64,000 nucleotides of DNA from Chryseobacterium binzhouense (lineage in GTDB: Bacteria; Bacteroidota; Bacteroidia; Flavobacteriales; Weeksellaceae). Below are positions 16,030 to 24,560 of the stretch, one piece after another. Every line of letters starts with the position of its first letter. Position 1 is the stretch's first letter. The translations under genes were made by a program, and so were the position numbers. The DNA is taken from NCBI RefSeq assembly GCF_007474545.1, contig NZ_VKOG01000006.1:124001-188000 (forward strand), written 5' to 3'. The notes under the pieces are model-generated. The model ran no database searches, had not been told where the DNA came from, and worked only from the letters and a program-made list of their open reading frames with translations.

Positions 16030-17520
16030 ATGAAAAACATTTATATTACTTATAAACATAAACTTGTATCATTTTTATTGCTCATATTATCATTAACCCT
16101 TAATGCTCAAGTTGGAATTGGAACATCAACACCTGATGCCAGTTCTTTACTAGATCTAAATTCTACATCAAAAGGATTACTTACACCACGAATGACCACC
16201 ACTCAAAGAAATGCAATTGTATCTCCGGCAGATGGCTTGATGGTATATGACACAACGCTAAAAGTATTTTACTATTATGTAGCTTCTACATCTTCCTGGT
16301 CTCCTATGGCAAGCGGTGTAACAGGGAGGCTAAATTTTAAACGTATAAAATCAACAGATGTTTTAGCAACCGTTTTGGCATCTGAACTTGCAGCAGGTGG
16401 AGGAACTAAATACGTGTTTGACGCTGATACTCTGTACGAAATTAACGGTCAGATACTGTTTGATTTTCCTATTGACATAAACAATTCATATATACAGGGT
16501 TTAGATACTAACAATGATATTATTGTCAGAACAACAGGTAATATATTTGAAGGAAGCACAGGAGGAAGCATCAGAAATGTAACACTTACTGCAACCGCAG
16601 GAAGCGTTTTTAATCTTAACAGTTCTGCAGCTCAAAATTTAATTTTCAGAGACTGTATTGTGGCAAATTCAAACAGCGTCGGTATCATTTCAGGTTTTGG
16701 ATTGGTCTTTTCAAGCATTATTCAGTTCTCTGGCAATGCAAACGGAATAACGTACAACAATATAACGCAGTTACTTCTTAGCAATATAGGATGGTTTGGA
16801 AATAACACCGGAACTTATGAAAGGCTGACAGGCACATTTACATTAGTAGAAAAACAAGGCGGTTTTAGCCAGGTAAACGGAACGGCTGTAGGATTTGACG
16901 TTTCTACAGCTGGTCTTACAATTACCGGAGATGCGGTAATGGAATCTGTAGTTTTTACCGGAACAAATACAGCTGGATATGTAAGACCTTATACTACCGG
17001 TGCTTATCCCGGATATAATTTCAACAACAGCTGGACTGTGAGAGCAGCAGGAATTCCTACAGAAAGTGACAACACGGCAGTTGGAGATTTTGCTGTAGAT
17101 TATCCGGTAGGAAATGGAATTGCTGTTAGTTTTAACAACAGTAACCCAAGTAATATTGTAAAAATTGGCACAGCTACTTCTATTTCTACATCATCAAATT
17201 TATTCAGATTTTCCACAGACGGAATTCCCAACAGATTAAAATATTTAGGAAAAAAGAAAAGAATTTTTCAAATTATTGGCTCTGTATCTTTTCAGGTACC
17301 CGCAGCCGGAACGTATATCATTTATATTGCCAAAAATGGTTCAGTTATCAGTCAATTTAAAGTTTACGGAAGAGGATCAGCAACAAACGATATTGTTGTA
17401 ATTCCTATCAATGGAACTACCGAACTTCTTACCAACGATTATATTGAGATTTTTGCTCAACGTTTTTCCGGCAACACAGGTGATATAATTGTTCCCAATA
17501 TGACAATTACGATAAAGTAA
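16030..17520 (+). CDS. Large exported surface protein with beta-helix-like middle
   Basis: A 496-residue protein. Signal peptide about 1-26 (KLVSFLLLILSLTLNA before QVGIGTSTPDASSLLDLNSTSKGLLTPRMTT), the standard opening of Chryseobacterium fibre-like surface proteins. A short module DGLMVYDTTLKVFYYYVASTSSWSPM (about 76-101) recurs in other proteins here. Residues ~110-300 are rich in short strands and Asn/Thr/Gly (GSIRNVTLTATAGSVFNLNSSAAQNLIFRDCIVAN), suggesting a right-handed beta-helix; the last ~110 residues (FQVPAAGTYIIYIAKNGSVI...NDYIEIFAQR) look like a C1q/TNF-type jelly roll. No T9SS tail. Gene stands alone behind a palindrome and promoter. Probably an adhesin or structural surface protein; the target is unknown. 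Confidence 0.6.
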   Translation: MKNIYITYKHKLVSFLLLILSLTLNAQVGIGTSTPDASSLLDLNSTSKGLLTPRMTTTQRNAIVSPADGLMVYDTTLKVFYYYVASTSSWSPMASGVTGRLNFKRIKSTDVLATVLASELAAGGGTKYVFDADTLYEINGQILFDFPIDINNSYIQGLDTNNDIIVRTTGNIFEGSTGGSIRNVTLTATAGSVFNLNSSAAQNLIFRDCIVANSNSVGIISGFGLVFSSIIQFSGNANGITYNNITQLLLSNIGWFGNNTGTYERLTGTFTLVEKQGGFSQVNGTAVGFDVSTAGLTITGDAVMESVVFTGTNTAGYVRPYTTGAYPGYNFNNSWTVRAAGIPTESDNTAVGDFAVDYPVGNGIAVSFNNSNPSNIVKIGTATSISTSSNLFRFSTDGIPNRLKYLGKKKRIFQIIGSVSFQVPAAGTYIIYIAKNGSVISQFKVYGRGSATNDIVVIPINGTTELLTNDYIEIFAQRFSGNTGDIIVPNMTITIK

Positions 17521-17548
17521 ATTCTTGTGATGATAATTGATAATAGTA

Positions 17549-17573
17549 AAAGCCACTGCAAAACAGTGGCTTT
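17549..17573. terminator. Bidirectional terminator between convergent genes
   Basis: AAAGCCACTG (17549-17558) pairs with CAGTGGCTTT (17564-17573), A tract before and T-rich after. Confidence 0.8.
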
Positions 17574-17593
17574 ATAATTTAGCATAAAAATTT

Positions 17594-18262
17594 CTACTTT
17601 ACAGCTTCTTCATATCTTCTGCTGATCTCGTTCCAATTGGTAACATTCCAGATTGCCGTAAGATAATCGGCTCTTTTATTTTGATATTTCAGGTAATAAG
17701 CATGTTCCCAAACATCAATTCCGAAAATAGGAGTTCCTTTTTCCTTTACAACATCCATCAACGGATTATCCTGATTTGGAGTTGAAGAAACAAATAACTT
17801 TCCTTTTTTATCTACTGAAAGCCAAGCCCAACCAGAACCAAAGCGTTCTGCACCGGCTTTACTCATTTTTTCTTTGAAAGCATCCATGCTTCCGAATGCA
17901 TCATTGATGGCTTTTGATAGTTTTGCTGATGGCTGCGTATTTTTTTGCGGAGTAAGTACCGTCCAGAATAATTCATGATTGTAATGTCCACCTGCATTAT
18001 TTCTTACTGCTGTACTCAATTTTGACGCATTGGAAAGTATCTGGTACAAGCTCTGCTTTTCCTGAGGAGTTCCGGCAATAGCTTTATTGAGATTGTTCAC
18101 ATATCCTGCTGCATGTTTTGAATAGTGAATTTCCATAGTCTGCGCATCTATATTACCTTCCAAAGCATTGTAAGCATACGGCAAAGGTGACTGCTTAAAT
18201 TGTGAAAACGCAAACTGAGCGGTCATAACTGCAGTAAGTGCTGCGATTTTAAAAATTTTCAT
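17594..18262 (-). CDS. Exported Fe/Mn superoxide dismutase
   Basis: Converts superoxide to hydrogen peroxide and oxygen. A 222-residue enzyme with an N-terminal signal peptide (MKIFKIAALTAVMTAQFAFS), so it works in the periplasm or outside the cell, unlike the usual cytosolic SodA/SodB. All four metal ligands are present: H46 (MEIHYSKH), H96 (HYNHELFW), D183 and H187 (GIDVWEHAYY). GSGWAWL and TPNQDNPLM are family motifs. Iron versus manganese cannot be told reliably. It lies ~80 bp downstream of the SCO gene on the same strand, in a metal/redox cluster. Confidence 0.9.
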   Translation of the reverse strand: MKIFKIAALTAVMTAQFAFSQFKQSPLPYAYNALEGNIDAQTMEIHYSKHAAGYVNNLNKAIAGTPQEKQSLYQILSNASKLSTAVRNNAGGHYNHELFWTVLTPQKNTQPSAKLSKAINDAFGSMDAFKEKMSKAGAERFGSGWAWLSVDKKGKLFVSSTPNQDNPLMDVVKEKGTPIFGIDVWEHAYYLKYQNKRADYLTAIWNVTNWNEISRRYEEAVK

Positions 18263-18341
18263 AATGTATTATTTTATGGTTTTTGATAAAATTGAAAATC
18301 AAATGATTAAAATAAATAATCTAAAACTTTGTCTTCCAAAA

Positions 18342-19022
18342 TCATTCCAATAATTTTCTGATATCTTCAATTAAAATTTCCCGATCCGGATGGTATTTTC
18401 CGTTGAGTTTAGGATTTTTTCCTTCAGGATCTTCATAATTCAATCCGGAATAATAAAGAATGGGCATATTATGTTTATCATATCGACAACGTATGTTTCC
18501 TTCTTTATCAACCAGAGCAATCATTCCGCTATGATTTAGATTTTCACTTTCATCTTCTTTATCTCCTACATAAATATCAAATTCATCAGCTAATTTACCA
18601 ATATAATCGCGATTTCCCGTAAGAAAATGCCAGTTTGGAGATTTTACCCCTATTCTTTTTGCATGTTCTTTTAATGTTTCGGGAGTATCATTTTCAGGAT
18701 CAATACTGATAGAGATAATTCCAAAATCCTTACTGTTGATTTCATCCTCAATTGCTCTCATATTGGTATTCATTACAGGACAAATTGTTGGACATTTGCT
18801 GAAAAAAAACTCTACAAGATATACTTTTCCCAGCATGTCTTTACTGGTAATTTTTTTATTGTTTTGATTTGTCAGTTCAAAATTCGGAACTTTCATTACC
18901 GTGTAAAGATTTTTCTTGAAATAATTCATCCCAAAACCAATCCCGAAAAAAAGTAAAGCAATGACAATAATGGGAATAATAATTTTAGTTTTATTATTCC
19001 CTTCTTTTTTATTTTTGGACAT
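18342..19022 (-). CDS. SCO1/SenC family copper chaperone
   Basis: A thioredoxin-fold, membrane-anchored protein that delivers copper to cytochrome oxidase CuA or reduces its cysteines. 226 residues: one N-terminal anchor (about 12-33, KTKIIIPIIVIALLFFGIGFGM), then the SCO domain with the copper ligands C77 and C81 in SKCPTICP and H164 in NHSGMIALVD; SIDPENDTPETLKEHA is conserved. It overlaps the YHS lipoprotein gene by 14 bp (19009-19022), so the two are co-translated. No cytochrome oxidase gene is nearby, leaving the target open. Confidence 0.9.
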   Translation of the reverse strand: MSKNKKEGNNKTKIIIPIIVIALLFFGIGFGMNYFKKNLYTVMKVPNFELTNQNNKKITSKDMLGKVYLVEFFFSKCPTICPVMNTNMRAIEDEINSKDFGIISISIDPENDTPETLKEHAKRIGVKSPNWHFLTGNRDYIGKLADEFDIYVGDKEDESENLNHSGMIALVDKEGNIRCRYDKHNMPILYYSGLNYEDPEGKNPKLNGKYHPDREILIEDIRKLLE

Positions 19023-19284
19023 ATTTTTCAGGGTTTTTCTTGAACTCGTCTCTGCAATAGCTACTGCAAAAACCGTAGGTTTTGTTTTTATAAACCGCTG
19101 TATCCTTCATATCACTTTCTGTTTTCATGTGACAAATAGGATCTACCGCATTGGCAAATTTCACATTTTGAGTTTCCGTTTTAGCTGACTTATTATTTTT
19201 TTTCTGTTTTACTTTTGGAGTTTCCTGAGCGCAGGCAAATAATGACATCGACAATAATGCCGTGAATAAAATTTTTGATTTCAT
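19009..19284 (-). CDS. YHS-domain lipoprotein
   Basis: A 91-residue lipoprotein: signal with lipobox SLFAC (lipidated C18), a Lys-rich linker, then a YHS domain from about 48 (VDPICHMKTESD... KTYGFCSSYCRDEFKKNPEKYV) with C52, C73 and C77 as likely metal ligands. YHS domains occur in copper and heavy-metal proteins, including copper ATPases. It is upstream of and overlaps the SCO gene by 14 bp. Likely passes or senses copper in the periplasm together with SCO; that role is inferred from context. Confidence 0.8.
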   Translation of the reverse strand: MKSKILFTALLSMSLFACAQETPKVKQKKNNKSAKTETQNVKFANAVDPICHMKTESDMKDTAVYKNKTYGFCSSYCRDEFKKNPEKYVQK

Positions 19285-19431
19285 TTTATTTAAAATTTAA
19301 ATTAAAAATAGTTTGATTAAAAATCTGTTGATAAGTCAAATTTAATATTAAAATAGCTCAATCGGCATTATTCACAATAGAAATATGCTTTTAACTACAT
19401 TAAAACCGACAACAGATTAGCCGAAATTTCA

Positions 19432-19794
19432 CTAAGACAAGGGAGGATGAAATATTCTTGAAAAATATTCTGAATTGTACAGACAAGAATTATTGATATA
19501 TAATTTTACTGCAGACTGAGGCAATAAAGAAGTTTCAGTAAGCGTTAGAATTTCATTAAAAACAAAAACATCCAAACCTGCAATTTTAATATTCTGACCG
19601 TTCAAAGAATGCTTTTCTGCTTTTGATAGCTCTTTTGTTAAATAACATTTACCTTTGCAGTAAGAGTTTTCTACAGTCCGGTTTTCACAAAGATTTTCTA
19701 CGATGTAATCATAATTTACCACATAATTTATCATCGGCAAAACAGGTCGTATTGCGATGGTAAAAACGATAAAAAGAGATATGAAAAACTTCAA
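19432..19794 (-). CDS. Small Cys-rich membrane or exported protein (CKGKC motif)
   Basis: A 120-residue protein of a kind seen in Bacteroidota next to metal genes. The N-terminal hydrophobic segment (FFISLFIVFTIAIRPVLPMI) is followed by NYVVNYDYIVENLCENRTVENSYCKGKCYLTKELSKAE with C36, C46 and C50. The C-terminus ends IFHPPLS. The cysteine set could bind Cu(I) or Fe. It lies 147 bp upstream of the YHS lipoprotein gene on the same strand and has its own -7 element (19812-19819). No named function; a metal-handling role is inferred from cysteines and neighbours. Confidence 0.6.
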   Translation of the reverse strand: MKFFISLFIVFTIAIRPVLPMINYVVNYDYIVENLCENRTVENSYCKGKCYLTKELSKAEKHSLNGQNIKIAGLDVFVFNEILTLTETSLLPQSAVKLYINNSCLYNSEYFSRIFHPPLS

Positions 19795-19811
19795 TTATAA
19801 AATCTTTATTA

Positions 19812-19819
19812 CAAATATA
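19812..19819 (-). promoter_or_regulatory. -7 element of the CKGKC protein gene
   Basis: Minus strand reads TATATTTG (19819-19812), giving a leader of about 13 nt; no clear -33 TTTG. Divergent from the aroQ promoter. Confidence 0.5.
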
Positions 19820-19844
19820 CCATTCAAAATTTTATTTCAGGACA

Positions 19845-19864
19845 ATAATGATGAATGTCATTAT
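19845..19864. promoter_or_regulatory. Inverted repeat over the aroQ promoter
   Basis: ATAATGA (19845-19851), 6-bp spacer, TCATTAT (19858-19864): a 20-bp dyad that touches the TATATTTG -7 element (19862-19869) and lies between divergent genes, a position suited to repression of aroQ or control of both. Confidence 0.4.
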
Positions 19865-19869
19865 ATTTG
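19862..19869 (+). promoter_or_regulatory. aroQ -7 element
   Basis: TATATTTG; leader to the aroQ ATG about 45 nt. A -33 TTTG is not evident. Confidence 0.5.
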
Positions 19870-19917
19870 CAAAATCATTTCTTCATTGTTAAATGAATTT
19901 AAAACCACTTCCCTATC

Positions 19918-20328
19918 ATGAAAATTTTAATCATCAACGGTCCCAATCTTAATCTTTTGGGAACAAGAGAGCCGGAGATCTACGGTACTGTTTCTATGGA
20001 AGATTATCTCAATCAGCTCAAAACCGAGTTTTTCTCTCAGGAGCTGAATTATTATCAATCTAATATTGAGGGAGAAATCATCAATCGCATTCAGGAAGAT
20101 GATTTTGATGCTTTAATTATCAATCCGGGAGCTTTTACACATTATTCTTATGCAATTGCCGATTGTTTAAAAAACATCAGTAAACCTAAGATAGAAGTTC
20201 ATATCAGTAACATTTATAAGCGGGAAGAGTTTCGTCAAAAATCAGTAACAGCAGCAAATACAGACGGAGTCCTTTCCGGATTTGGCATGAACGGTTACAG
20301 ACTGGCTGTATTAAGTTTAATTTCTTAG
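19918..20328 (+). CDS. aroQ: 3-dehydroquinate dehydratase, type II
   Basis: Third step of the shikimate pathway: trans-dehydration of 3-dehydroquinate to 3-dehydroshikimate. 136 residues, the small dodecameric type II enzyme. Y22 in the flexible lid (REPEIYG), N69 (IINPGAFTHYSYAI), H75, and H95 in EVHISNIYKREEFRQKS are the expected active-site residues. Cytosolic. It is a single gene ended by a terminator shared with convergent yidC; other aro genes are not in the window. Confidence 0.95.
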   Translation: MKILIINGPNLNLLGTREPEIYGTVSMEDYLNQLKTEFFSQELNYYQSNIEGEIINRIQEDDFDALIINPGAFTHYSYAIADCLKNISKPKIEVHISNIYKREEFRQKSVTAANTDGVLSGFGMNGYRLAVLSLIS

Positions 20329-20352
20329 CTAAAGATAAACAACATCTACAAA

Positions 20353-20387
20353 AAAACAGTCTCACCAAATTGATGAGACTGTTTTTT
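20353..20387. terminator. Bidirectional terminator between aroQ and yidC
   Basis: A 12-bp stem AAAACAGTCTCA (20353-20364) with TGAGACTGTTTT (20374-20385), A tract before and T tract after. Confidence 0.9.
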
Positions 20388-20391
20388 CTAA

Positions 20392-22209
20392 TTATTTTTT
20401 TCTGTTTCTCTGTTGTTCCTGTGCTTTCTGCTGCTCCTGTGCTTTCTCCATCATCTCTCTCATTCTTTTCTGAAACTTGCCTTCTTTTTTAGGCTGTGCT
20501 TTATTTGCCTGAATCTGTGCATGAATCTTCTTTTCATCCAGAATCACATATTTAATGACAAGAATAATCAAAATATTAATTGCATTGGATACAAAATAAT
20601 ACCAGGACAAACCTGAAGCAGATGTATTAAGGAAAAATAAGAATGTAATCGGGAAAATATACATGATTACTTTCATATTCGGCATTCCTTCCTGTTGTGG
20701 CTGCTGCATATTTCCGGAAGTCATTACGGTATAAATTAAAATCACAATCGTACATGCAATCGCAAAAACACTTAAATGATCTCCCAAGAAAGGAATTTTG
20801 AAAGGTAATTTAATCAAATCATCATACGCTGTTAGATCTTTTGCAAACCAGAATCCCTGTCCTCTTAAATCAATAAAATTCGGGAAGAATCTGAATAAAG
20901 CATAAAATATTGGAATCTGAACCAATGCCGGTAAACAGCCTGCCATTTGATTGACTCCTGCTTTTCGGTAAACTTCCATTGTCGCCTGCTGCTTTTTCAT
21001 TGGATCTGCATCCTTAAATTTAGCATTTACCTCATCTATTTCCGGACGGATTACCTTCATCATTGCACTCAGCTTGTGCTGTTTGTACATAATAGGTGAC
21101 AAGATCAGTTTCACAATAATCGTCATTAAGAAAATCACCCATCCTGCTGCAATTCCCCAATCTGCAATGATGTTGTACATCGGCATGAAGAAATAACGGT
21201 TCATAGAACCAATAAATGACCATCCTAAAGGTAATATTTCGTCAAAATTTTTGTCATACGATTTTAGTAAAGGTAAATCAAGCGGCATAAAATACCATGT
21301 GAAATCCTGATTAAGTTCACTTCCTGTCATTGGAACAAAACCTTCAAAATTTAATTTTTTCAGGTATTCACCTTCTTCTATGTTTTCCTGATTTCCTTTG
21401 CTTTGTGTGAAGCCGCTTTTAGATTCAATAACGGATGAGAAAAACTGCTGTTTTACCCCAATCCAGTTAAGGGTTTCATCTTTTTCATCCATTGTTGTTC
21501 TGCCGTCATAATCATAATCATTATAATTATTAAAGGCATACGAAAATTCTGAATGCGACTGTTCCTGAGATCTTCCTTTTTCCACATTTCTTACGCTGTA
21601 ATCCCAGATAAAATCTGCTTTGTTATCGGAAGAAATATTTGCCAGTCCCTGAGATCTCACTTTAAAATCTAAAGTATACTGATCTTTCAGTTCTCCTACT
21701 GTATTTAAAGTATAAATAAACTGGATAGCTGCTCCGTTGTAATTGGCAGTTAAGGTCAACGCATTTCCGTTAACAACAGGCGAGAAAACCAAATCTTTGG
21801 TGTTGATTACTTTTCCTGTTTTGTCTTTGAACTGAAAACCGTAGCTCGAATTGTTTTTATTGATCAGATACAGCGGCAGATCTGCTTTATCAGTCTTTTG
21901 ATCGTAAGCTTTATATTTCAAAAGCTCCACTTTGGAAACCTGACCTCCCAGACTTGAAAACTCAAGCTTCAGTTCGTTATTAGCAAGTGTTGCCGTCTGA
22001 ATAGAATTGGGTGTTACATTAGGATTGATATTGGCTGCCTGAGTAGACTTTACAGAATTTTGTTTTTGTTCTGTTTTCTGTTTTTCAGCATTTAAAGCCT
22101 CCTCTGTCTGCTGATCTTTCTGGAAATAAAACATAAATCCGAAAAGAACCAAACATAAAACCGCAAAACTGATAATCTGACTTTTATCGAGTCCGTTGTT
22201 CTGTTGCAT
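20392..22209 (-). CDS. yidC: Membrane protein insertase YidC
   Basis: Inserts and folds inner-membrane proteins, alone or with SecYEG. A 605-residue long-form (Gram-negative) YidC: TM1 at about 8-27, a ~330-residue periplasmic domain (NNELKLEFSSLGGQVSKVELLKYK...), then the conserved 60KD_IMP/Oxa1 core from about 355 (WGIAAGWVIFLMTIIVKLILSPIMYKQHKLSAMMKVIRPEIDEVNAKF) with four more membrane helices, and a basic, Gln-rich C-terminal tail (KKEGKFQKRMREMMEKAQEQQKAQEQQRNRKK) for ribosome contact. It follows pyrG by 251 bp on the same strand. Confidence 0.95.
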   Translation of the reverse strand: MQQNNGLDKSQIISFAVLCLVLFGFMFYFQKDQQTEEALNAEKQKTEQKQNSVKSTQAANINPNVTPNSIQTATLANNELKLEFSSLGGQVSKVELLKYKAYDQKTDKADLPLYLINKNNSSYGFQFKDKTGKVINTKDLVFSPVVNGNALTLTANYNGAAIQFIYTLNTVGELKDQYTLDFKVRSQGLANISSDNKADFIWDYSVRNVEKGRSQEQSHSEFSYAFNNYNDYDYDGRTTMDEKDETLNWIGVKQQFFSSVIESKSGFTQSKGNQENIEEGEYLKKLNFEGFVPMTGSELNQDFTWYFMPLDLPLLKSYDKNFDEILPLGWSFIGSMNRYFFMPMYNIIADWGIAAGWVIFLMTIIVKLILSPIMYKQHKLSAMMKVIRPEIDEVNAKFKDADPMKKQQATMEVYRKAGVNQMAGCLPALVQIPIFYALFRFFPNFIDLRGQGFWFAKDLTAYDDLIKLPFKIPFLGDHLSVFAIACTIVILIYTVMTSGNMQQPQQEGMPNMKVIMYIFPITFLFFLNTSASGLSWYYFVSNAINILIILVIKYVILDEKKIHAQIQANKAQPKKEGKFQKRMREMMEKAQEQQKAQEQQRNRKK

Positions 22210-22328
22210 TTTATTTTAATTAAAATTTTTAAATTTAAACAAACATGGTAATCCCATGCTTTTTGAGTCGACAAAAATACTGTTTTTTTATCAAAACTCT
22301 ATACTATAATGTGTTACTATATAATAAA

Positions 22329-22354
22329 CTCAGGCTGAGAATAATCAGTCTGAG
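22329..22354 (-). terminator. Hairpin between pyrG and yidC, possible weak terminator
   Basis: CTCAGGCTGA (22329-22338) pairs with TCAGTCTGAG (22345-22354) with one G-T pair. On the minus strand it is followed by TTTATTAT. A second dyad, AAACCTTA (22395-22402) with TAAGGTTT (22418-22425), lies nearer pyrG. The 251-bp gap holds nothing else I can name. Confidence 0.4.
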
Positions 22355-22460
22355 CTTATCTATGACGTTCGTAATTTCAGAATTACTTTTTTTCAAACCT
22401 TAGATTTTAAAAACCTATAAGGTTTCGCAAAACTATAAATCTATCAATCTAATTTTACAA

Positions 22461-24068
22461 TTATTTCGAAGTACAAGCTTTAATAAACGCTCTGAATAAA
22501 GGATGTGGTGTTGCTACCGTACTTTTGTATTCAGGATGGTACTGCACTCCGACATAGAAAGGATGATCCGGCATTTCCAACGCTTCAACCAAGCCGGTTT
22601 CAGGGTTTGTTCCTGTCGCTAAAAACCCGTTTTTCTCAAATTCACCAATATACTCACTGTTGAACTCATATCTGTGACGGTGTCTTTCAGTAATATTTTT
22701 TGCGCCGTAAATATCGTTTAGTCTAGAACCGTTTTTCAAAGAGCATTTCCAGGCTCCAAGACGCATAGTTCCACCTTTATCTACTACATTTTTCTGTTCT
22801 TCCATTAAAGAAATCACAGGATGTTCGGTAGAAGTATCAAATTCCATAGAGTTGGCTTTGGAATACCCAAGAACATTTCTAGCAAACTCAATGGTCATGA
22901 TCTGCATTCCCAGACAAATTCCCAACATCGGAACTTTATTTTCTCTTGCATATTGAGCAGTCAGCACTTTCCCTTCAATTCCTCTGTCACCAAAACCCGG
23001 CGCCACCAAAATTCCGCTTACTCCGGCTAAGGTTTCTTTAATATTTTCAGAAGTTAAATCTCCACTGTACACCCATCTTATTTTCACTTCAGTTTCCAAA
23101 TCAGCTCCGGCATGTTTGAAAGCCTCAGCAATTGAGATGTATGAATCCTGAAGAGATACATATTTTCCAACCAAAGCAATCTCAACAGATTTTTTAGGAT
23201 TCTGGAATTTTTTAAGGAATGTTTTCCAGTCTTTCAGGTCGGCATCTTTATCGCTTTTCAGATCTAATTCCTTCAGAACTACATCATCAAAATTTTGCTT
23301 CTGAAGGTACATCGGAACTTCATATATTGTTTCCAGATCTTTACATTCAATCACATTATCCAAAGGAACATTACAGAACTGAGCCAGTTTTGCTCTCTGA
23401 TCTTTTGGAATCTTGTGTTCTGTACGGCAAACCAAAACATCTGCCATGATTCCGCTTTCCATTAGCTGACGAACAGAATGCTGTGAAGGTTTTGTTTTTA
23501 ATTCTCCACTGGAAGCCAGATATGGTAATAAAGTAAGATGAATCACCATAGAATTTTTCTCACCCAATTCCCACTTCAACTGACGAACGGTTTCAATGTA
23601 AGGTAAAGATTCGATATCTCCGACAGTTCCACCGATTTCGGTAATGATGATATCGTAATTTTGTTTGGATAGAATTTTAATTCTGCGTTTGATTTCGTTG
23701 GTAATATGAGGAATTACCTGAACTGTTTTTCCAAGAAAGTCTCCTTTTCTTTCTTTTTCAATGACAGTCTGGTAGATTTTTCCTGTAGTAACGTTGTTGT
23801 TTTGAGAAGTCGGCGCATCAAGATAACGCTCGTAGTGACCTAAATCCAGATCCGTCTCCGCACCATCTTCGGTTACATAGCATTCTCCGTGCTCATAAGG
23901 ATTCAAAGTTCCCGGGTCAATATTGATGTAAGGATCAAGCTTTTGAATAGTTACGTTGAAGCCGCGTGATTTTAGTAATAGACCAAGAGAAGCAGAAACG
24001 ATTCCCTTTCCCAAAGATGAAGTTACACCTCCTGTCACAAAGATGTACTTTGTATTCTTTTTACTCAT
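22461..24068 (-). CDS. pyrG: CTP synthase
   Basis: Makes CTP from UTP, ATP and glutamine. 535 residues from the ATG at 24068 (MSKKNTKYIFVTGGVTSSLGKGI); an upstream TTG at 24086 would overlap the promoter. The synthetase domain (1 to ~270) has the P-loop region GGVTSSLGKG and EIGGTVGDIES; the class I glutamine amidotransferase domain (about 290-535) has nucleophile Cys in GICLGMQ and the His/Glu pair in YHPEYKS. Length is standard. A -7 element lies 16 bp upstream, predicting a very short leader. Confidence 0.95.
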   Translation of the reverse strand: MSKKNTKYIFVTGGVTSSLGKGIVSASLGLLLKSRGFNVTIQKLDPYINIDPGTLNPYEHGECYVTEDGAETDLDLGHYERYLDAPTSQNNNVTTGKIYQTVIEKERKGDFLGKTVQVIPHITNEIKRRIKILSKQNYDIIITEIGGTVGDIESLPYIETVRQLKWELGEKNSMVIHLTLLPYLASSGELKTKPSQHSVRQLMESGIMADVLVCRTEHKIPKDQRAKLAQFCNVPLDNVIECKDLETIYEVPMYLQKQNFDDVVLKELDLKSDKDADLKDWKTFLKKFQNPKKSVEIALVGKYVSLQDSYISIAEAFKHAGADLETEVKIRWVYSGDLTSENIKETLAGVSGILVAPGFGDRGIEGKVLTAQYARENKVPMLGICLGMQIMTIEFARNVLGYSKANSMEFDTSTEHPVISLMEEQKNVVDKGGTMRLGAWKCSLKNGSRLNDIYGAKNITERHRHRYEFNSEYIGEFEKNGFLATGTNPETGLVEALEMPDHPFYVGVQYHPEYKSTVATPHPLFRAFIKACTSK

Positions 24069-24083
24069 TAGATTAGGTTTGTG

Positions 24084-24091
24084 CAAAGTTA
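24084..24091 (-). promoter_or_regulatory. pyrG -7 element
   Basis: Minus strand reads TAACTTTG (24091-24084), predicting a leader of about 11 nt. The nearest CAAA for a -33 box (24107-24110) is spaced only 15 bp away. Confidence 0.5.
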
Positions 24092-24147
24092 GGGGAAAAA
24101 GAAAAGCAAAGCAATTTATTTTGGAATCTGTAGTTTTAAAAACTAAA

Positions 24148-24174
24148 AAGGCTTCCCAAAAACTGAGAAGCCTT
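24148..24174. terminator. Terminator-like hairpin without an assigned gene
   Basis: AAGGCTTC (24148-24155) pairs with GAAGCCTT (24167-24174); the flanking A tract at 24141-24149 makes it a terminator for minus-strand transcription, yet no minus-strand gene is evident to its right, only the tiny reading frames around 24190-24250. A short RNA or peptide gene may end here. Confidence 0.45.
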
Positions 24175-24418
24175 AACCTAAACCAAATTATATATATGAA
24201 AATTATTGTTGCAATGACTTATTTAAAAGTCTTACATCATATAGATTAAAAGTGATTGTAAAAGTTAAATTAATTGAATTCTAAATTGGTCATGATAAAA
24301 GAACTTTTTGAACTACAACAAGTATTAAACAGTTTTTCAAAACTTTAAAATGATGATTAAAGACAGACAATCATTTTTAAACATAAAACTCATTTTTTTG
24401 AATTGAAGTTTTATTTTA

Positions 24419-24560
24419 CGCAAAGTTTTATTTTCAAAGCATTTCATTTGAGATGCAAAGGCAAATCAATTGCTCATAAAACCTGAAAACATGGCTTCGT
24501 CAATCAACTTGCTGATCTTCTTTGCTCCTTGTATAGTTTTTATTTTAAAAAACTTTGCGT
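24419..24560. repeat. 142-bp segment with 12-bp terminal inverted repeats (MITE-like)
   Basis: ACGCAAAGTTTT at 24419-24430 is the perfect reverse complement of AAAACTTTGCGT at 24549-24560. The interior is non-coding and has further CAAAG motifs. No clear target-site duplication. It could be a degenerate miniature element; chance is not excluded. Confidence 0.35.

Noticed and set aside
22395-22425. AAACCTTA...TAAGGTTT dyad near the pyrG stop as a mobile repeat
   Set aside because: Only 8 bp arms with one copy in the window; could be part of pyrG termination.
24196-24249. 17-codon ORF MKIIVAMTYLKVLHHID
   Set aside because: Too short, no ribosome-site or promoter support; kept only as a hint next to the orphan hairpin.
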